This document shows, piece after piece, positions 33,789 through 46,423 of a stretch of DNA of 64,000 nt. The stretch covers positions 3,472,001 through 3,536,000 of the forward strand of contig JAJQJQ010000020.1 of the NCBI GenBank assembly GCA_028622995.1, read 5' to 3'. Below the pieces are notes generated by a model, which searched no databases, had not been told where the DNA came from, and worked only from the letters and a program-made list of their open reading frames with translations. The translations under genes and the position numbers were made by a program. The number at the start of each line of letters is the position of its first letter. Positions within the stretch are counted from its first letter, which is position 1. This stretch comes from Panagrolaimus kolymaensis. Its lineage: Eukaryota; Nematoda; Chromadorea; Rhabditida; Panagrolaimidae.

Positions 33789-35973
33789 TTAGGCAAAGCG
33801 TTTTTTAATGATACAAGTAAAAGGTGTAGGTTGAATAGCAACCCCAGGAATTTTTTTCAATGATGGTGGATGTTGAGGATCGATGGGAGAAATTTTAAAT
33901 TGATTATAAAAATTTGTTACAAATAAAAATATTTGCATTCGAGCTAAAGCTTCTCCAAGGCATTGACGTTTACCAAGTGAAAATGGAATAAGTTCTTCAA
34001 CTTTCGTAAGATTTCCTTCTTCATCAATAAAACGTTCGGGTTTAAATTTATTTGGTTCAGGAAAAATCTATAAAAAAAATTTGGCCGTATAAATTAGTAT
34101 ATTAAATTTTGGGGTTTTTTTTAAGTTTAATTAACTAAAGCAAACGAATTAATTCTATTGATTTTAAAAAGTTGCATATTATTAAAGCTGAAGTAACGTA
34201 ATCAAAAAACACGAATAGTTGTCATAAATTTACGAAAAATTACAGATTTTTATTACTTTCACATTGATGATAGCAACCAAATTTTAACGATATTTGTCAA
34301 AAATTTATTACTATCTTTTACTCATTATGATTTGTAAAAAAAATCATATATTTTATTTCTTGAAGAAAAAAAAAGTTTATCAAATCCAAAAAATTTAAAA
34401 AATATATATTTGCACCATTCTGTCAAGAGAAAAAATTTTTTCTCAAAAATTTTTGCTTTTTGTTATTGAAACTTTTTTCCAACCTGACTTACTACTTACA
34501 TTTTCATCATAAAGTACCATAGAAATTTGTGGAATAATGCATGTATCTTTTTTAATTAAATAATTTCCAACTTTAACATCCTTTGTTGTTCGATGAAATA
34601 AATTTTGTGGAATTAAATTAACACATCGATGAAGTTCATTTATAAATGCATTAATATAAATTAAAGAATTTTTATTTGCTAAAGTTATAATTCGATCTGA
34701 TGATCCAATAATTGCATCTAATTCAGCATGAATTTTATCTTGAATTTCAAGATTATTTAGGATATAAAGGAGAGAGAAAATGGATGTGTTAGCGGTGGTT
34801 TCTTGTCCAGCCCCCCATAAATCAGCAAGAATATTAACGAGATAATCATCATTAAAATATGGCTTTCCAGTTTTAGCTGCTTCATGAAGGTATGCTTCAA
34901 CATAATCTTTCGGCGTCGAATCAAAATTATTTTCTTCATTTCCTCCTTCTTCCTTGTTGTTGTAATTTTTTTTCATTTCAATTTTATGTTCATCGATTAA
35001 TCGAGTATAATAAGTTCGCAATTCCAAATAACATGATTTAAATTTATTCATTTGTTGTTTAAAATAAGGAAGATTTGGAATTATTTTTGGATAACTTAAA
35101 CCAAAAATCACTGAAGGCCATGAACCAACTTGAATGAATTTTGTAAGAGTATTCTTCAAAGATAAATAATCTTTTCGCTCTTTTTCACTTCGAAATGCAA
35201 AACCAAAAAGCATTTGATTTATTGCATTTGCAATTGTTCGATCAATCAATGGAATTGGATTTAATTCTATTTCACTTTTGTTGTGATTCATACTTTCCAT
35301 GATTTCGCTAATTAAAAAGCCTATTTCAATTTGAATCTGAAAAAAAATGAGGCTAGGTAGTACACACACATATTTTTTTTTTGTTTTATCATTTTTTTTT
35401 CATTGAGAGTTAAATCATAAAAAAAGGTTTAAGTAGTAAATTTTTTTAAACTCTCAAAGTTATTTTTGTGCTTTATAGTTTGTTTCTTTGCCATTGCTTC
35501 TTCCCTTTTTTTTGTTACTTGTTTCTTTTATTTTTCTTACTCACCTTTTCTTCCATAACACTTTTACCCATACCAAAATTTTTAAAAACTTGCATAGCAA
35601 ATTTTCTATGTTCCTTCCAAATTTCACCATCAACAAAAATAATACCATAAGGTCCACCACGAATATAATCCTGTTGATTTCCAATATCAGAACGTCCAGC
35701 AAAAGTATCTCCATCTTTTACAAACATTTCATACATCGTTTTATAATCATTCACAGTAACGATGGGTTTTTCTGCCATCCAATAAGTATAAATATTTCCA
35801 TATTTATTTTGCCATTTTTTAAATATATTATATCCTGGTGGATCTGAATTAAGTTCCCAAATATTTCCTATCAAAGGAAGAGGTATTGGACCTGGTGGAA
35901 AATTTCTACGCTTCCAATAAAAATTATAAAAAAGTAATACAAATAGAAAAAATAAAATTAATTGAACAAACAT
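33789..35973 (-). CDS. Cytochrome P450, CYP2-clan-like
   Basis: Three exons (35973-35545, 35336-34500, 34067-33789), all phase 0, give about 514 residues, the usual P450 length. In order: an N-terminal membrane anchor (MFVQLILFFLFVLLFYNFY), the proline-rich hinge (NFPPGPIPLPLIGN), the I-helix oxygen-binding motif AGQETT (about residue 320), the K-helix ExxR as NELHR, PERF in FKPERF, and the heme loop FSLGKRQCLG with the thiolate Cys at about 458. All catalytic landmarks are present. It is a haem mono-oxygenase anchored to the endoplasmic reticulum. Nematode members of this type oxidise lipids or foreign compounds. The substrate cannot be read from sequence. Intron 2 (34068-34499) holds a copy of the palindromic ATAGTAA/TTACTAT repeat also seen in the ceramide kinase gene. 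Confidence 0.93.
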
Positions 35974-37328
35974 TATAATTTTTGCTTTTTCGAATAAAAA
36001 TTAAGAAATTGATCGCTTGCTTTTATATTAGAAAAAATTTGAAAAGTTTATCGTTTCTGTGAACGCCCAACATTTTTTGTAATCTTTTCATTAATTTTTT
36101 TCTGCACGCATGTATTTCTCAATTATATCAATCAGATGATGAGAGATTGTGTGCTAGATAGAAACAAACTCTAACTTTTTTTCATAACAAATGTCAAAAA
36201 ATTGTTTAAAAAAATAAACTATCATAAATCATAAAACAAAATAATACTTAAATATTTCCACTTTAATCGACCGCACGCATTGTTGAGAACGAATGAGACC
36301 ACACGCAAAAATTAATTTATTGCTTCTATTGTAATTGCTAGAGCGAGCATTTGGTTAAAATTCACTAAAAATATCTCGCATCAATCACTGTCAACAACGA
36401 TGATATCAAATAACTAAAAGTGCATCTAACTTTCTCTCTTTTGTACTGTAATGTCATAATTGATAATAAAGGAAATCACTCAAGCTTTACAGGTGACACG
36501 AACGAATACTACCGCTACACTATAGTGATTACAACACTACTAACCACAACAAAAGTGTGAAAGTTTTGCTTGCCTCCATTTAAAAAAAACACACACAACA
36601 CAAAATAAACAAAATTTGAATACAAACTACCAAGTTTGATGGAAGAAACCAAATGTTTGGTGGTTATTCGACAATCATTTTTTAATAATAAGTAAATTTG
36701 CTTTTGCAATGAAGCAAAAGCTTTCCAAAATTTATTAAATTTCAAAAACCACAATAAAGGGCTTGAAAATTTTATACGAACCTTAAAGGAACTTATAAAT
36801 ATGTTCAATAGAAAAATTGACAATAGAAAGTCAAAATGTGGGAAGCAAAAGAAATAAATAACGAATCAAATTTTTTTGCCAGGCAAAAAAAGAAATGATT
36901 TTTTCTTGTGATTTGTCGCAAAAAAAATTTTCATCAAACGATCATAAACGCTTCAGCTAAAAAAAATTTTTATAGCAAGCCGTGATTGAATTACCAAAAC
37001 AAAAACTAAAAATAACATTATAGCATTAATTGCTTGCCTATCTCCACGCTCATAACCACTGAAAGTTAATTTACTTGACTGTGATAATAATTTGTTTTAC
37101 ATAATTTTTATCTTCTTTCTCCTACAAAATTTTTTTTGATGTTGATTTTATTGTGAAAGGAAGAATTAAAAATAATATATCAAAAATAATAAGTCATCCA
37201 TAAAAATGCTTTTAGCGTTTATGTTTTAGTAACAATAAAATCAAAGCAATTCCCTCACCATTCATTCCCTAAAATTATAAAAGCAGATCATAGAAAAAAA
37301 AGCATTATTAAAAACCATCATTGAAAAA
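35974..37328. other. Intergenic, divergent promoter region
   Basis: Separates the P450 (-) from Cys-rich peptide B (+). Segments at about 36266-36315 and 36548-36585 match the region upstream of peptide A, and GAAGCAAAAGCTTT at 36711 also has a counterpart there. No other gene seen. Confidence 0.5.
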
Positions 37329-37588
37329 ATGAAGTTTCTTTTTATTCTCCTCATCATTTTTATGATTGCTTTGTTGGATATTAACGGTTATGTAAGATTT
37401 TTTTTAAAAACTAACAATTTAGGCATGCGATTAAACGGACCTTTTAGATTATGAAGACCACAATAAATCCTCGTTTTTGCGATCCAGCCGGTATTTTTCG
37501 ATGCCCCGAAACTCAAAAATGTATTGAGATATGTGGGAAAGGATATGGATGCGCTTATAAATGTGTATCAAATAATAATAATAACTAA
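37329..37588 (+). CDS. Secreted cysteine-rich peptide B
   Basis: Exon 1 (37329-37391) encodes a 21-residue signal peptide, MKFLFILLIIFMIALLDING plus Tyr. Exon 2 (37448-37588) encodes 46 residues with six cysteines (FCDPAGIFRCPETQKC, then IEICGKGYGCAYKC) and an Asn-rich end. The intron follows NGY exactly, as in peptide A, with the same donor stretch TATGTAAGATTTT. The mature sequence is much shorter than A and the cysteine spacings differ, so shared ancestry rests on the leader, intron and upstream blocks. Too short to appear in most ORF lists. Function not recognised. Confidence 0.6.
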
Positions 37589-38447
37589 AATATACAATAA
37601 AACCCGCCTCTTTGCTTTTTGAGAATGTTTATGAAGGATTATTAAAGTCAAAAAAAGAAAGATGAATAAAGTGTATGTATTACTTATTTTGTAATCAGTG
37701 ATCATTTTAAATGAAAGCATCATTCTTCTGTAGTTGTGAAAAAAAGTAAACAAGAAAAAGGAAAATATAAGCTAGAAAAAAAGCTTTTAGCATTGTTGTT
37801 TTTAAAAATAAAGGTCACAAGCAATAGCACTTTGTGGATATTGTCCATATATAAAAGCAGCTGATAATGGATGGACAACCAAAAAACCGACGTAATCGTC
37901 AAAATTTAACGTTGATAAGTTTAATGAGTTCCACTAAATTAGGAGCATCGATAATGCTACTTGAACTGCTTATTTTTCGAATCACCTACCAACAAAAAAA
38001 CAAATCCCTATTAAAAATGGCGAACAAAAACATATTTACTAATTCACAAAGATGAAGTAATATTTTATTATGTTAGTTAGTATGACGATAGTCGATTCTC
38101 ATATTGCACATTTGATTATCATATGACTTTATAAGGTGTAAATCCAATGATTGTTGCACTTTCAAATGCTTCTCTGTATAAAGGGTAAAAACTCAAGAAA
38201 CAAAATATGTAGTTAAAGAGTGAATGCCCATTAAAGCTTTGATATAAACGATTGTTAAAAGAAAGAATAAATGGTTAATCATAAAAGACAACGCAATATT
38301 TGGCAAGCAAAAATTTATTCAAGCAAAAGAAAAGTACAAAACTAAAAAAGACAATCAAAAGTGTAACAAAATACAATCAAAATAACAGCTCAATACAAAA
38401 AGTAAAATAACAATCAAAAGATACAAACAAATACAAAAAGTAATCAA
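37589..38447. other. Intergenic; one weak short ORF
   Basis: A 62-codon frame at 37867-38055 (+) follows a TATATAAAAGCAG stretch, a plausible TATA box, but its product has no recognised motif or clear signal peptide. From 38290 the sequence has many short AATCAAAAG/TACAAA repeats. Confidence 0.35.
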
Positions 38448-39173
38448 TCAAATAGTGGAAATTCGAACATCAGATGAATGAAAAGTGATGCAAAGCTTCG
38501 GATACTTTTGGCTTGAAATAAGCACATGTCGTCGATCATCTTCATATTCGAGGCAGCTTTCTAATCGAATGCTAAAATGTAAGAAAGTAAGAAATGAGAA
38601 GTAAACGATACAAGCAGTAACAGTATGCAAACGTCAAATGCAAAACAAGTGAAAAAGGAAAACTTACTCAACATGATCCATCTTTGATAAACATCGAAGC
38701 AATTGATCCAAATACTTGCAAAGTTGAACAAACCATACTTTCGCTCGAAAATTGAAATTTCTTATTTTGAGATTGACCAGTTCGATGAGAGCTTTAGCAT
38801 CAGCATGAGAAACAGAGATATCGATATCATGAATATGAGCAGGAAGCTTGTACACAATTGGCAGAGATAATGGAACAGCAAAATGAGTAAGTTTGATTGA
38901 ATATAAAGTTTTGCATTCATCTTCTCCATTTCCACTATAATCAGCTCCACGAACGGCAAGTTTTGAATGAATTGGAGAGCGATCAAAATATTCATCAGGT
39001 AAATACATGATACGTTTCTTGGTATTCTTAGAAACTCGGTTGACAAGATTTGAGGCGAATCGATTACATCTTGCAAGATCCAACGTCGTTTTCACATCAG
39101 CAATTTCAATAAATCTTCTTTGAATCACCCATGGAAGTCCAGGAAAATTGAACATTTCTTCATTCTTTGACAT
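38448..39173 (-). CDS. F-box-like protein
   Basis: Two exons, 39173-38668 and 38571-38448, joined in phase 2, give about 208 residues. Residues about 12-48 (FPGLPWVIQRRFIEIADVKT, then LDLARCNRFASNLV) fit an F-box: Leu-Pro, hydrophobic helix, and an Arg-Cys-Asn turn. F-box proteins bind Skp1 and choose targets for ubiquitin ligases. The remainder has alternating short hydrophobic stretches typical of the variable substrate half of nematode F-box proteins. An overlapping 104-codon ORF in another frame (39076-38762) is a shadow. Family call by pattern only. Confidence 0.5.
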
Positions 39174-40261
39174 CTTTGAAAAGTAACAATAAACAATAGA
39201 AGAATATCAGCAGATTCACAGCAAAAAGATCAAATTGATGGAAAGAAGACGATTGAGAAAAAAGTGGAGACTGAAGGATTTCTTTTTTTGATTGAAGCTG
39301 CAAAAAATATTTGTTGCTTTTACCTTTGACTTAAAAATGCTCTGAGGCTATAAATAAAAAAATGCAATCACAAAAATGTCTTTGATCGTTGGAAAAGTTA
39401 CTATTGTGGAAGAAAGTCGTGGCAGAATCCAATATTCTTTTGAAAAAACAAAGTTTTACCGTAGCAACTCATTTGGAAAAATATTTGATGGTAAAAAAAC
39501 TTGATTCCTGATCAATATTTATGAAGAAAAAAAAGTTGGATTTACTGCACTTTTGCAACAAAACAGAACAAAAAGCATTAGCTACAAATATTTTTTCTTT
39601 TCTCATCACAAATTGAAACAACTTTGGCTGTTATTTAGTTATAAAAATATCTACGAAATGAAATCACCGAATAAAAAGGATAAAAATCATTATGGCTGTC
39701 ATTACCAAATATGCTTGTAACACAAACCTTGTGGTTGAGCATCTTGGTTTAAAAAAATTTGTTTTAATCTCTGGTGGTTGGTTGGTTATTCATCGTTGTT
39801 AATTTGAACATATCTTTCTAATCTTTTATAAAAGTGTTTATAATTGTTGACACCTTTATTATGCTGAGCAGCCATTGATTAACTTATCGATGTACTTATT
39901 ATTTTAATCAAATCACTTATGGAATAACGTTTTTTCTTTGAATTTTTTAAAAATACCTTTTATTGTGAATGCCGAAATTTCCATACCAATTTTTTTTCTG
40001 TATTTTTGTTTGGTTTCCATAAACTTCGATAATGATAAAAAATAAATTTCTTCTTTTTTATGGTTTTTCCCTTGTAAAAAGAGAGTCAAAAATAAAAATG
40101 TTATCAATTTATTTGATTCAACGACAAACCAAATTCTTTTGTTGTGGAAAAACATAAAAAAAAATATCATTCAATAAACTACACTGTTTTTTTTTTTCAC
40201 CAACCTATTTGATTGATTATTTTTTCGAATTAGTTGTTGAACCCAAACTTTTTTTTCTAAC
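39174..40261. other. Intergenic; one short ORF at 39376-39504
   Basis: A 42-residue frame (+) starting MSLIVGKVTIVEESRGRIQY is less AT-biased than its surroundings and might be a first exon (a GTAAAA donor follows KIFD), but I found no second exon. Otherwise nothing recognised. Confidence 0.35.
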
Positions 40262-40891
40262 ATGTGGCAGAACATTCTTGGTGGCGCCATTTTATTATTT
40301 TTTTCTTGCATCTTCCATTATTCGTATTTAGCAAATATAATTTTTTCATTTTTATTTAATTTTGCAATAATTCGAGAATTTTGTCGTGGTTTTGGTTATG
40401 TTTACAAATTATCTCAAGGTTATTATCATTTTGAATGGTCAATATTTTTTATTCTTTGTGGAATGAGTGGAGGTTCAAATATTTGTGGTTTAACAAGTTT
40501 ATTTATTGGATTGTTGACTACCACTTTGCATTCATATGAAATAATGAATTTTGGTTATTTTACTTTAGGCGAATTTAGCATGTTTGGAATTATGATGTCC
40601 ATTTATGGAATTTCTATTTATTCATTTTATGGATCATTCGCGAATTTGATAATTATGATTTTGTATCACATAAATTATGGAAACTATCATCCCAAAATTA
40701 AATTAATGGATGTTGTGTTATTTTCCATTTGTTTTTATTTTGGTTTATCATTTGGAATGATTCTTGAATTTAATAGAGACAACAACAAGGTTAATTGTAT
40801 CGCTTCTGGATTGTTTGGTTTTGGAGTTTTAATGTACGCAAAAAATGCATATTTTGCAAGACAAAAGTTTTATAGTAAAATGCAACAATAA
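40262..40891 (+). CDS. Unrecognised multi-pass membrane protein
   Basis: Single-exon frame of 209 residues, MWQNILGGAILLFFSCIFHY to RQKFYSKMQQ, with about six hydrophobic segments: residues about 5-40, a pair at 60-90, two at 105-140, one at 150-170 and one at 183-197. Small polar loops carry His and Tyr (YYHFEW, HINYGNYHPK). A bulky continuous frame with mixed codons, a plausible ATG and a polar C-terminus support a real gene. Lack of introns is unusual for this window. No family recognised. Confidence 0.6.
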   Translation: MWQNILGGAILLFFSCIFHYSYLANIIFSFLFNFAIIREFCRGFGYVYKLSQGYYHFEWSIFFILCGMSGGSNICGLTSLFIGLLTTTLHSYEIMNFGYFTLGEFSMFGIMMSIYGISIYSFYGSFANLIIMILYHINYGNYHPKIKLMDVVLFSICFYFGLSFGMILEFNRDNNKVNCIASGLFGFGVLMYAKNAYFARQKFYSKMQQ

Positions 40892-41356
40892 AAAAATTTT
40901 GAAATTTGATGTTTTTTCTTTTGCTTTTGTTTTTTTTAGATTTCGAAGAAGCTTTGAAACTTGCTTGATTTTGCATCGAAAAGCAAATATTCGTTTTTTT
41001 GTTGCAATCCTTAATTTCAAATTTTCTCTTCGTGTATCTCAAAAAAAAAGTGCGATGTAAAACTTTTTTAAAAAAATATCAAATAATAGTTTATAGGCAA
41101 AAACAAAGAAACAATAATAATAATATCGAATTTAAAAAAATGAGGGCAAACAATAAAAATTTCCAAAAAAAAGAAAGAAAAAAAGCAGCATCATCATCAA
41201 AAAAATAATCATGGAACTGAATGAAACCAGTAAAAAAAAAAGAGGCGATGATGGTGAAGTGTTGAGATTCAACTACTACAAAAATTTAGAGGAGGAGAGC
41301 AAAGAAAAAAATTAGTGGAAAGAAATAATCAAAATTATGTTTAAAAATATATTATA
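40892..41356. other. Intergenic between convergent genes
   Basis: AT-rich, with A-rich runs from 41040 to 41210. Overlapping frames on both strands look like chance ORFs. Confidence 0.45.
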
Positions 41357-44300
41357 TTAACTCGTATAAATGAGGTTTGAAACCTTTGATTCCATCGTGC
41401 AACAATAACATCGACGATAATGTTTATCTTCAAGATCAATTTCACGACCAAAATATTTTATAAGTGAAGGATGCACACGAAAGTGTAAAGTTTTATCAGC
41501 GGGTTGTGGAAGGATTTCTGAAAGAAAATTTGTTTTAATAGTTAAGATTATGATAGTAAAAAAAAATTTAAAAATATTGCAAAAATTCATTTACTATCTA
41601 ATTTTGATAGTAAAGCAAAAATAGCAATATTTAAAAGAAATGAATTACTATCATTTGTGGGGAATTTTTTTAACGTAATTTTAGAGTAAAATATTTTTGT
41701 AAGCTTTTTTTTTAAAAGTTTTACCTCCATCAAGATTCCATGCGCCTTGAATATTTTGTTCAAGATCATGATGGTGTTCATCCCCCAATAAGGCTCCAGG
41801 AGTAAATGACCATCGTTTAACTCGATAACAATAAAGTGAACTTTCAAGTTGAGTTAAATTTTTTCCACCATACATTGCAACCTTTCTCATAACACTTAAA
41901 TTTGTGCATCTTGATACTTTTGGAAGTAAAGCAAGATCCATCGATCCATCACCCACTCCTGTATTTGGCGCAAGGCCATATGGAGTAAATGGTGAAACAC
42001 ATGGTATCACACTGAAATAAAAATGGTGAATAAAAAAGAATTAAAGCAAGATAAAATTTTGCTTACCAACAAATAATATGTGTGAAATCTGTTGTCCAAT
42101 GAAATGGATATAATTGATCTGATTTATTCCTGAAAATCAAAATTGATAAAGTTGCAAAAGGGAAAAGCAATAAAGAAGCTGCTTTACTAAAATTTTTAAA
42201 TATTCTAAGGCAAGACTACTGTAATAAACAATCAAATAAAGTAACTAAATTTTTCGAAATATTGTCAAAAATGATTATTATCTTGATTTGAAATGAAGCA
42301 AAAAAGAAGCCACAAAAGCTTTTCTTTTTTAAACTCTTTACTTTTTGAGGAACAATATCCCTTTTTTGAATACTTTTTTAATTTTTTTATTGTTGGTGAT
42401 TTAACATCAAAGAGAGTAATTTATTTTTGTAAATTATTGCTTAAAGATTGTTACTATCACAGTAAATTAATTTTTGCAAAATATTGTTTAAAGATCGTTA
42501 CAATTATAGTAATTAAATTTTGCAAAATATTGTGAAAAGATTATTACTCTCAACAAAATTTTTACACAAAACAAAAACTTTTTTTTAATGTACGTTTCTC
42601 TTTTTTACTATTTTCGAATAATAAAACTTACCCATCACAATATTCGCATGGTTTTTTACATTCAGGTAATTCAATGGGTTGTTTAGCTGATTCTCCATCA
42701 TTCAAACAAAATGCAATTCGACCAAAATATGATGGATGTCGAATAGTTGTTCGTAAAGCAGACCATTGATAACGAATGGGACCAAGATATCGATATTTTT
42801 CGGAATCTCTTAATACATCTCCCAACCATCCATATGAAATAGCGTTAGCAGATATTCTCAATAAATTATTTCCTTCATGAACCGTGCAAACATCCACAGA
42901 ACATTTAGATCCAACTGCAATATGAACAGCAGCGGTGGGGCAATCATCCACTCCATGAACGGAAGAAACTATGGAATTTGCTGAACCTGCTCCAATAATT
43001 CCAAAACGAACTGGAGGCTTTGCAAGAGCAGCAATATTTATATCACGTATATCTTTTTCATTTTCAATTTGGATTCGAATTACAATTGAACAGAGGCATT
43101 CATTAAAAAGTCCATCGCCTCCAACTGAAACCACTCCATCGATGGTTGTCCATTCATCTTTTTCAATTTCTTGTAAAATGTCATATGCGTGATTAGCCCT
43201 TTCAGTTAATACCACTCGACGTTTAATATTTGCTAAAGCAAGGATTGGATCAACCTAAAAATAAATAACATGTCATAAAAAATTGATAGTAATATATTTT
43301 TAACAAAAAAATTGATAGTAATATATTTTTAACAATATTTCCGAAATTTTAGTTAATCTCTTAGAAGAAGGGATCACTCATTATTTAAAGTGAAAATTGT
43401 TTTAAAATAAGAAGAGATAAATCTAATGGAAAACACTATTATAAAGCAAATACTATCAATCTTTTCATGATAAAAAAATATGAATGAGAGTAATCGATTT
43501 TTAGCAATATTTTCAAAATTTTTGTTACTATCTTTAAATATGAAATCCATCAATTTTGAATGCAAAAAGAGTTTTAAAAATAGTAGTAAAGCCGTAAATT
43601 ACAAGAAAGAAAAAATACTATTGAAGTAAAAGTCTTGATAAAAAGTGCTAATGTGAGTAATAAATTCTTAACAGTATTTTCAAAATTATTGTTACTCTCT
43701 TTAAAATTTCATAAATCCTTTATCATCAACTTACTTGTTTATCATAAATAGCTTTAGCTCTGCCTTTTCCACCATAGGGATTAATAAAAATGAGCAAATT
43801 TTTTGGTCTTGGTTCATATTCATGCAATACTGTTTGCAACAAATCAATCCATTGATTTTTATCATGAGTGGTTGTAAATAAAATAGTTGCTTCACGAATT
43901 CTCCAAATATACACATTTTTTCGAACCGCATAATAAATAAATATTGCATTGGGTTGTTTTTTATCTGAAGCTGTATCATCGGGTATTGAACTTTTGGGTA
44001 AACCTCCGCAAAGTTTCACTCTCGAATTTCTTATTGCTAAAATTTCCGAAAAGCTTATCGTCATTTTATATTTTGTTGGAGTTGAATCATTTCTGAAAAA
44101 AAAAGAATTAGTTAGTTAGAATTTGAACAATAAAAATTCAAAAATGCCAAAAACTTTAATTTTTTCCAAAAATATAAAATACTAACTTTAGCAATGTTAA
44201 TTCCAATTTTTTATCCGTTTCATCAAAAGATAAACGATGAAATTTTCCATCCGTTGATTTTACGATTGCACTTAAAAGAGTATGAGTTTCAACTTTAGGA

Positions 44301-44425
44301 TGCAGCAATAATGTTGGTTCACCATCTTCTGAAATAATTACCGCCGTAGATTTGTTTGAATTATCATTTTTCTCTTGTAATGAATTTAATGGCACTTTTT
44401 CCACTTCTGTCGTCATTTCATCCAT
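41357..44425 (-). CDS. CERK: Ceramide kinase
   Basis: Lipid kinase that phosphorylates ceramide at a membrane using ATP. Six exons (44425-44187, 44092-43735, 43254-42632, 42129-42067, 42011-41725, 41517-41357). The catalytic domain follows an N-terminal PH-like part (residues about 1-170). It contains FINPYGGKGRAKAIYDKQ, VVSVGGDGLFNECL (the GGDG nucleotide-binding motif) and GIIGAGSANSIVSSVHG, all of the diacylglycerol-kinase fold. Ceramide-kinase-specific features are SEKYRYLGPIRYQWSALRT and the C-x3-C-x2-C motif in ECKKPCEYC, thought to be needed for activity. The C-terminus has VGDGSMDLALL and HFRVHPSLIKYFGREIDLE. Exon phases agree throughout. Three introns contain copies of a palindromic repeat. 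Confidence 0.92.
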
Positions 44426-46423
44426 GCATAAAAAATATTTATGAGAATAAATAAATAATTTAAATATCTTGTAAACAAAAAATCAAAAAAAAAGCTCAAC
44501 AAATAGAAAAATAAAATAATTGTATGTATGGGCAAAAGGTAATAAAAAAGAGAGAGAAAAAAGTCGATTTTAGGCTATAAAATTTTTTTATCAAAAAGCC
44601 TAAAATAAGGCGAAGAAGGTGGCGCCAAAAATGGGGACAGGTGCAAGAAGCTAGCTCGTGAATGTGAGATGCCTAAGGCTAGTTATGGAACTTCAAGAAA
44701 AAATCAAAAGTTCAGGTTCATTTTTATAGAAAAAGACTAAAATCTTTATTTCAAATGAATAAAATAATTCAGGAATTAGAGAATTTAATTGCGTTTTAAA
44801 TGAAAATCGAAAAACCCTTTCCAAACCCAATCAAATCAAATCAAAATAAACTTTTCTTTCTCATGAAAAAAAAATTCTGGCAAGAATTTCTATGATAAAA
44901 ACTTTGAAGGAAGAAAAAAATGTGAATGAAAGGAAAGTTAAAAAACTTTATATAAAAAAAGTGGACGCAAAAATAAAAGTTAAAAATACACGCAAAGTTA
45001 GCTAGCTTTCATTGAAATTTAAGAAAAAAAAAGTATTTTAGTTTTATATTGGGCGCTTGCTTTATTTATTGGAACAAGCTGGTGGTTGGTAGTAGCAGTG
45101 CAGTGGTGGTGGTGGTTGGTATCTAAGGAGTCGTATGAATAATAAATTATTTTTATTTTTAAAAAAATATTGTGTCTCGCTTTCATTCATAAATATATAT
45201 ATTTTTTTGTATGTTTGTTTTTGCGAGGGACAAAGCTGAAAACACAAAGAAATGAATGAAAAAAAAAGAATTAAAATTAAAGTTTAAAAAAAGGGAAACG
45301 CACTTTTTTTGGGATTTTTACGAAAAGCAAGGTTCAAAGCAATTTTTTATTTTTTATATAAATGTTAACGAAATTTTTTTTGAATTCATTAAAAATGCGT
45401 TTAAATGAAGAAAAAAAAAATTTGACTTTGGCCTTCAAAAACAACGGGTTAGAATGTTTAACGCAATTGCAATTGATGCAATGCAAACAGGTTTTAATTC
45501 AGTGTCCTTCTTCCCCACCAATAAAAAAAGAAAAAAAGAAATGATTTAGGCTAAAGCGTCATCAAAAAAATGTAATTCAAGCTTTTTTTTATTTTATAAT
45601 TTGTTTTCTTTTGAAGCTATAATTAGGCGTGATTTTTTGAGGAAATTTTAAAGTCTAACTTCTTTGAGAAACTATGAATGCATAAATGTGAAAATCAAAA
45701 TTCACAAATCGAAAGGGGATAAAATCCATATTCACTATAATTATATGAATCGTTTGAGAGACTAAAAAGATCAACATACAAAACCGTTAAAAGTTAAAGC
45801 ATGAAAAATTTTTGGATTCGGTAAAGTGAAGAGAAAAAAAAACAATCTGGTAACCTTGGATTATTCATTTAGAATTATAAAAGTTGGAGCAAAAAATACA
45901 CATCTTATTAATTTCTTCTCCTTATTTTGCTAACAAATAAAAGAATTTACACTTTTTAGTGGAAAAGTTATTTTTTGTTTATCATCTAACTAAATAAAAA
46001 AAATGGTGAATGTTGTTCAGGAACTGAGTAATATTGATAAGGCCAAACCTAATATTGGGGGGAAAGTCAAAAAACAAAAAACAACGTAAAAAAATCAATT
46101 TAATCGTGGGTTGAATTTCAAATTAAATTAGATTAAAAAGCATACAATTGACAATAATAACCTTTGGTTAAAAAATGCAAACCCAATAACAAAAAAAAAC
46201 AGACTAAAAACGCATATTTTATTTTTTTGATTACAAAACTTTCACCAACAAAAAATAGTTTAGTTTTTTACGTTTTTTTCTTCATTTTTTAAAAAATGAA
46301 TCATAAATGGTGGCTGCTGTCACAAAACAACAAAAATTTGTTATTGATTGACTATTTTTTTAAACGAAACAAAAAATAAAGTTACGAGACCACTTAAAAA
46401 TGTTTTCGCGAAAAAGTTAGTTA
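44426..46423. other. Intergenic region
   Basis: AT-rich upstream region of ceramide kinase. A slightly GC-richer segment at 44600-44700 and a GGTGGTTGG-type run at 45078-45120 are the only distinctive parts. No gene supported. Confidence 0.45.

Noticed and set aside
35468..35847. Plus-strand ORFs of 60 and 119 codons
   Set aside because: Antisense to P450 exon 1, which has clear family motifs.
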